6,789 nt of DNA, from contig CANRLD010000096.1 in the NCBI GenBank assembly GCA_947631375.1, positions 1 to 6,789 on the forward strand, given 5' to 3'. Under the pieces are notes generated by a model that saw nothing but the letters and a program-made list of their open reading frames with translations, was not told where the DNA came from and searched no databases. Positions 5,738 to 6,789 of the stretch are shown piece by piece; the stretch's first letter is position 1, and each line of letters starts with the position of its first letter. The position numbers were made by a program, and so were the translations under genes. Origin of the DNA: an uncultured Methylophaga sp. (GTDB taxonomy: Bacteria; Pseudomonadota; Gammaproteobacteria; Nitrosococcales; Methylophagaceae).

Positions 5738-6789
5738 ATGAGTCATACGCACCGACCACTTGCGCTGATAATTCTCGATGGCTGGGGATACAGTGAAGAA
5801 GCACAGCATAATGCCATTATGGCAGCTAACACTCCGGTCTGGGATCAGCTGTGGCACACCTACGCACATACATTAATTACCGCTTCCGGCGCTGATGTCG
5901 GTTTGCCCGGCGAACAAATGGGCAACTCCGAAGTAGGTCACCTCAATATCGGCGCTGGTCGAGTGGTATATCAGGAATTTACCCGCATTAACCGCGCCAT
6001 CAGCAGCGGTTCCTTTTTCTCCAACCAGACCTTGACCAAGGTTGTTGATGACGTTGTCCGCAACAACAAGGCGCTGCATATTTTGGGATTACTTTCTGAT
6101 GGTGGCGTGCATAGTCACGATAGCCATGTTCATGCCATGGTTAAACTGGCAGCCGAACGCGGCGTTAATAACCTGTATCTTCATGCGTTTCTTGATGGCC
6201 GTGATACGCCTCCCAAATCCGCTTTATCATACATCTCCGCTATGCAGGCCTGTTTCAACGCTGTTGGCAAAGGACGTTTTGCTAGCATAATTGGTCGTTT
6301 TTATGCCATGGATCGCGATCAACGTTGGGAGCGCGTGCAACAGGCATATGACCTCATCGCCCACGGTAAGTCACTGTTTCATGCCCACAACCCTCTTGAA
6401 GCAGTTGAAAACGCTTACGCTCGAAATGAGACTGACGAATTTGTTCAGGCGACGCGGATCGGTGCTGCCGTTCCGATTGAGCAGGGGGACAGCATTGTCT
6501 TTATGAATTTTCGGGCTGACCGGGCGCGTGAACTCTGCCAATGTTTTATCGATCCGCAATTTTCTGCCTTTCAACGGGTTCCTCCGCCCCGGCTGGCACA
6601 GTTTGTTACGCTGACTGAATATAAAAAGGAATTTACTGCGCCAGTCGCCTTTCCGGCCGAAACACATAACAATCTGTTCGGTGAACGCATCGCTGCCGTT
6701 GGCTTGAAACAGCTGCGTATCGCAGAAACGGAAAAATACGCACATGTCACCTTCTTTTTTAATGGTGGTCGTGACACGCCTTATGAGGG
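5738..6789 (+). CDS. gpmI: 2,3-bisphosphoglycerate-independent phosphoglycerate mutase, 5' part
   Basis: The enzyme interconverts 3- and 2-phosphoglycerate in glycolysis and gluconeogenesis, using Mn ions and a phosphoserine intermediate. The first 350 residues of an expected 510 or so are present; the frame is open to the right edge. Visible landmarks are LIILDGWGYS (10-19) with metal ligand Asp14, MGNSEVGHLNIGAGRVVYQE (61-80) with the nucleophile Ser64, LLSDGGVHSH (about 116-125), DGRDTPP (about 153-159), GRFYAMDRDQRWERV (about 188-202) and FMNFRADRARE (about 257-267), followed by TLTEY and FFFNGG. Start ATG 5738 is set by AAAGGA 7 nt upstream and by homology beginning at residue 7. It is divergent from yibN, as gpmM is in E. 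coli. The gene is also called gpmM or yibO. Confidence 0.97.
   Translation, partial: MSHTHRPLALIILDGWGYSEEAQHNAIMAANTPVWDQLWHTYAHTLITASGADVGLPGEQMGNSEVGHLNIGAGRVVYQEFTRINRAISSGSFFSNQTLTKVVDDVVRNNKALHILGLLSDGGVHSHDSHVHAMVKLAAERGVNNLYLHAFLDGRDTPPKSALSYISAMQACFNAVGKGRFASIIGRFYAMDRDQRWERVQQAYDLIAHGKSLFHAHNPLEAVENAYARNETDEFVQATRIGAAVPIEQGDSIVFMNFRADRARELCQCFIDPQFSAFQRVPPPRLAQFVTLTEYKKEFTAPVAFPAETHNNLFGERIAAVGLKQLRIAETEKYAHVTFFFNGGRDTPYE

Noticed and set aside
6371..6745. 124-codon minus-strand frame opposite gpmI.
   Set aside because: It is antisense to conserved gpmI and has no start signal or recognisable domain.
1..6789. CRISPR array, tRNA/rRNA genes, insertion sequence or defence system.
   Set aside because: No regularly spaced repeats, cloverleaf sequences, transposase motifs or terminal inverted repeats were seen; the window is almost fully filled by housekeeping genes.

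Overview
The window looks like core chromosome of a gammaproteobacterium. The main evidence is the divergent arrangement of gpmI against yibN-grxC-secB-gpsA, which is the gene order known from Escherichia coli (gpmM | yibN-grxC-secB-gpsA). E. coli has cysE after gpsA; here that place is taken by an unrecognised lipoprotein gene. The FolM-type reductase next to an HPPK-like gene and the moderate base composition would suit a marine or freshwater lineage such as Aeromonadales or Alteromonadales, but this placement is inference.

Layout, left to right. (1) Positions 1-354 (+) hold the 3' end of a FolK-like pterin pyrophosphokinase. It meets folM (268-987, -), a dihydromonapterin reductase of the SDR family, tail to tail with an 87-bp overlap. 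(2) A MidA/NDUFAF7-type SAM-dependent methyltransferase (1004-2167, +) diverges from folM, with only 16 bp between the two start codons. (3) A bidirectional Rho-independent terminator (about 2176-2206) separates it from a long minus-strand operon. (4) That operon reads right to left: yibN-like membrane rhodanese (5371-4952), grxC (4931-4674), secB (4652-4164), gpsA (4142-3105) and the lipoprotein (3090-2218), with gaps of 14-21 bp and no internal terminator seen. (5) A 366-bp divergent intergenic region (5372-5737) carries a perfect TATAAT and a TGTAAT/ATTACA palindrome in front of gpmI. (6) gpmI (from 5738, +) runs off the right edge.

Functionally the window joins pterin/folate metabolism (folK-like, folM), redox and sulfur handling (rhodanese, glutaredoxin 3), protein export (SecB), phospholipid precursor synthesis (GpsA) and glycolysis/gluconeogenesis (GpmI). 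Nearly everything is housekeeping. I see no mobile element, CRISPR array, RNA gene or defence system, and no convincing new multi-gene system. The points most worth a second look are the HexR-like palindrome before gpmI, the uncharacterised lipoprotein at the end of the secB-gpsA operon, and the very compact folK/folM/methyltransferase arrangement.
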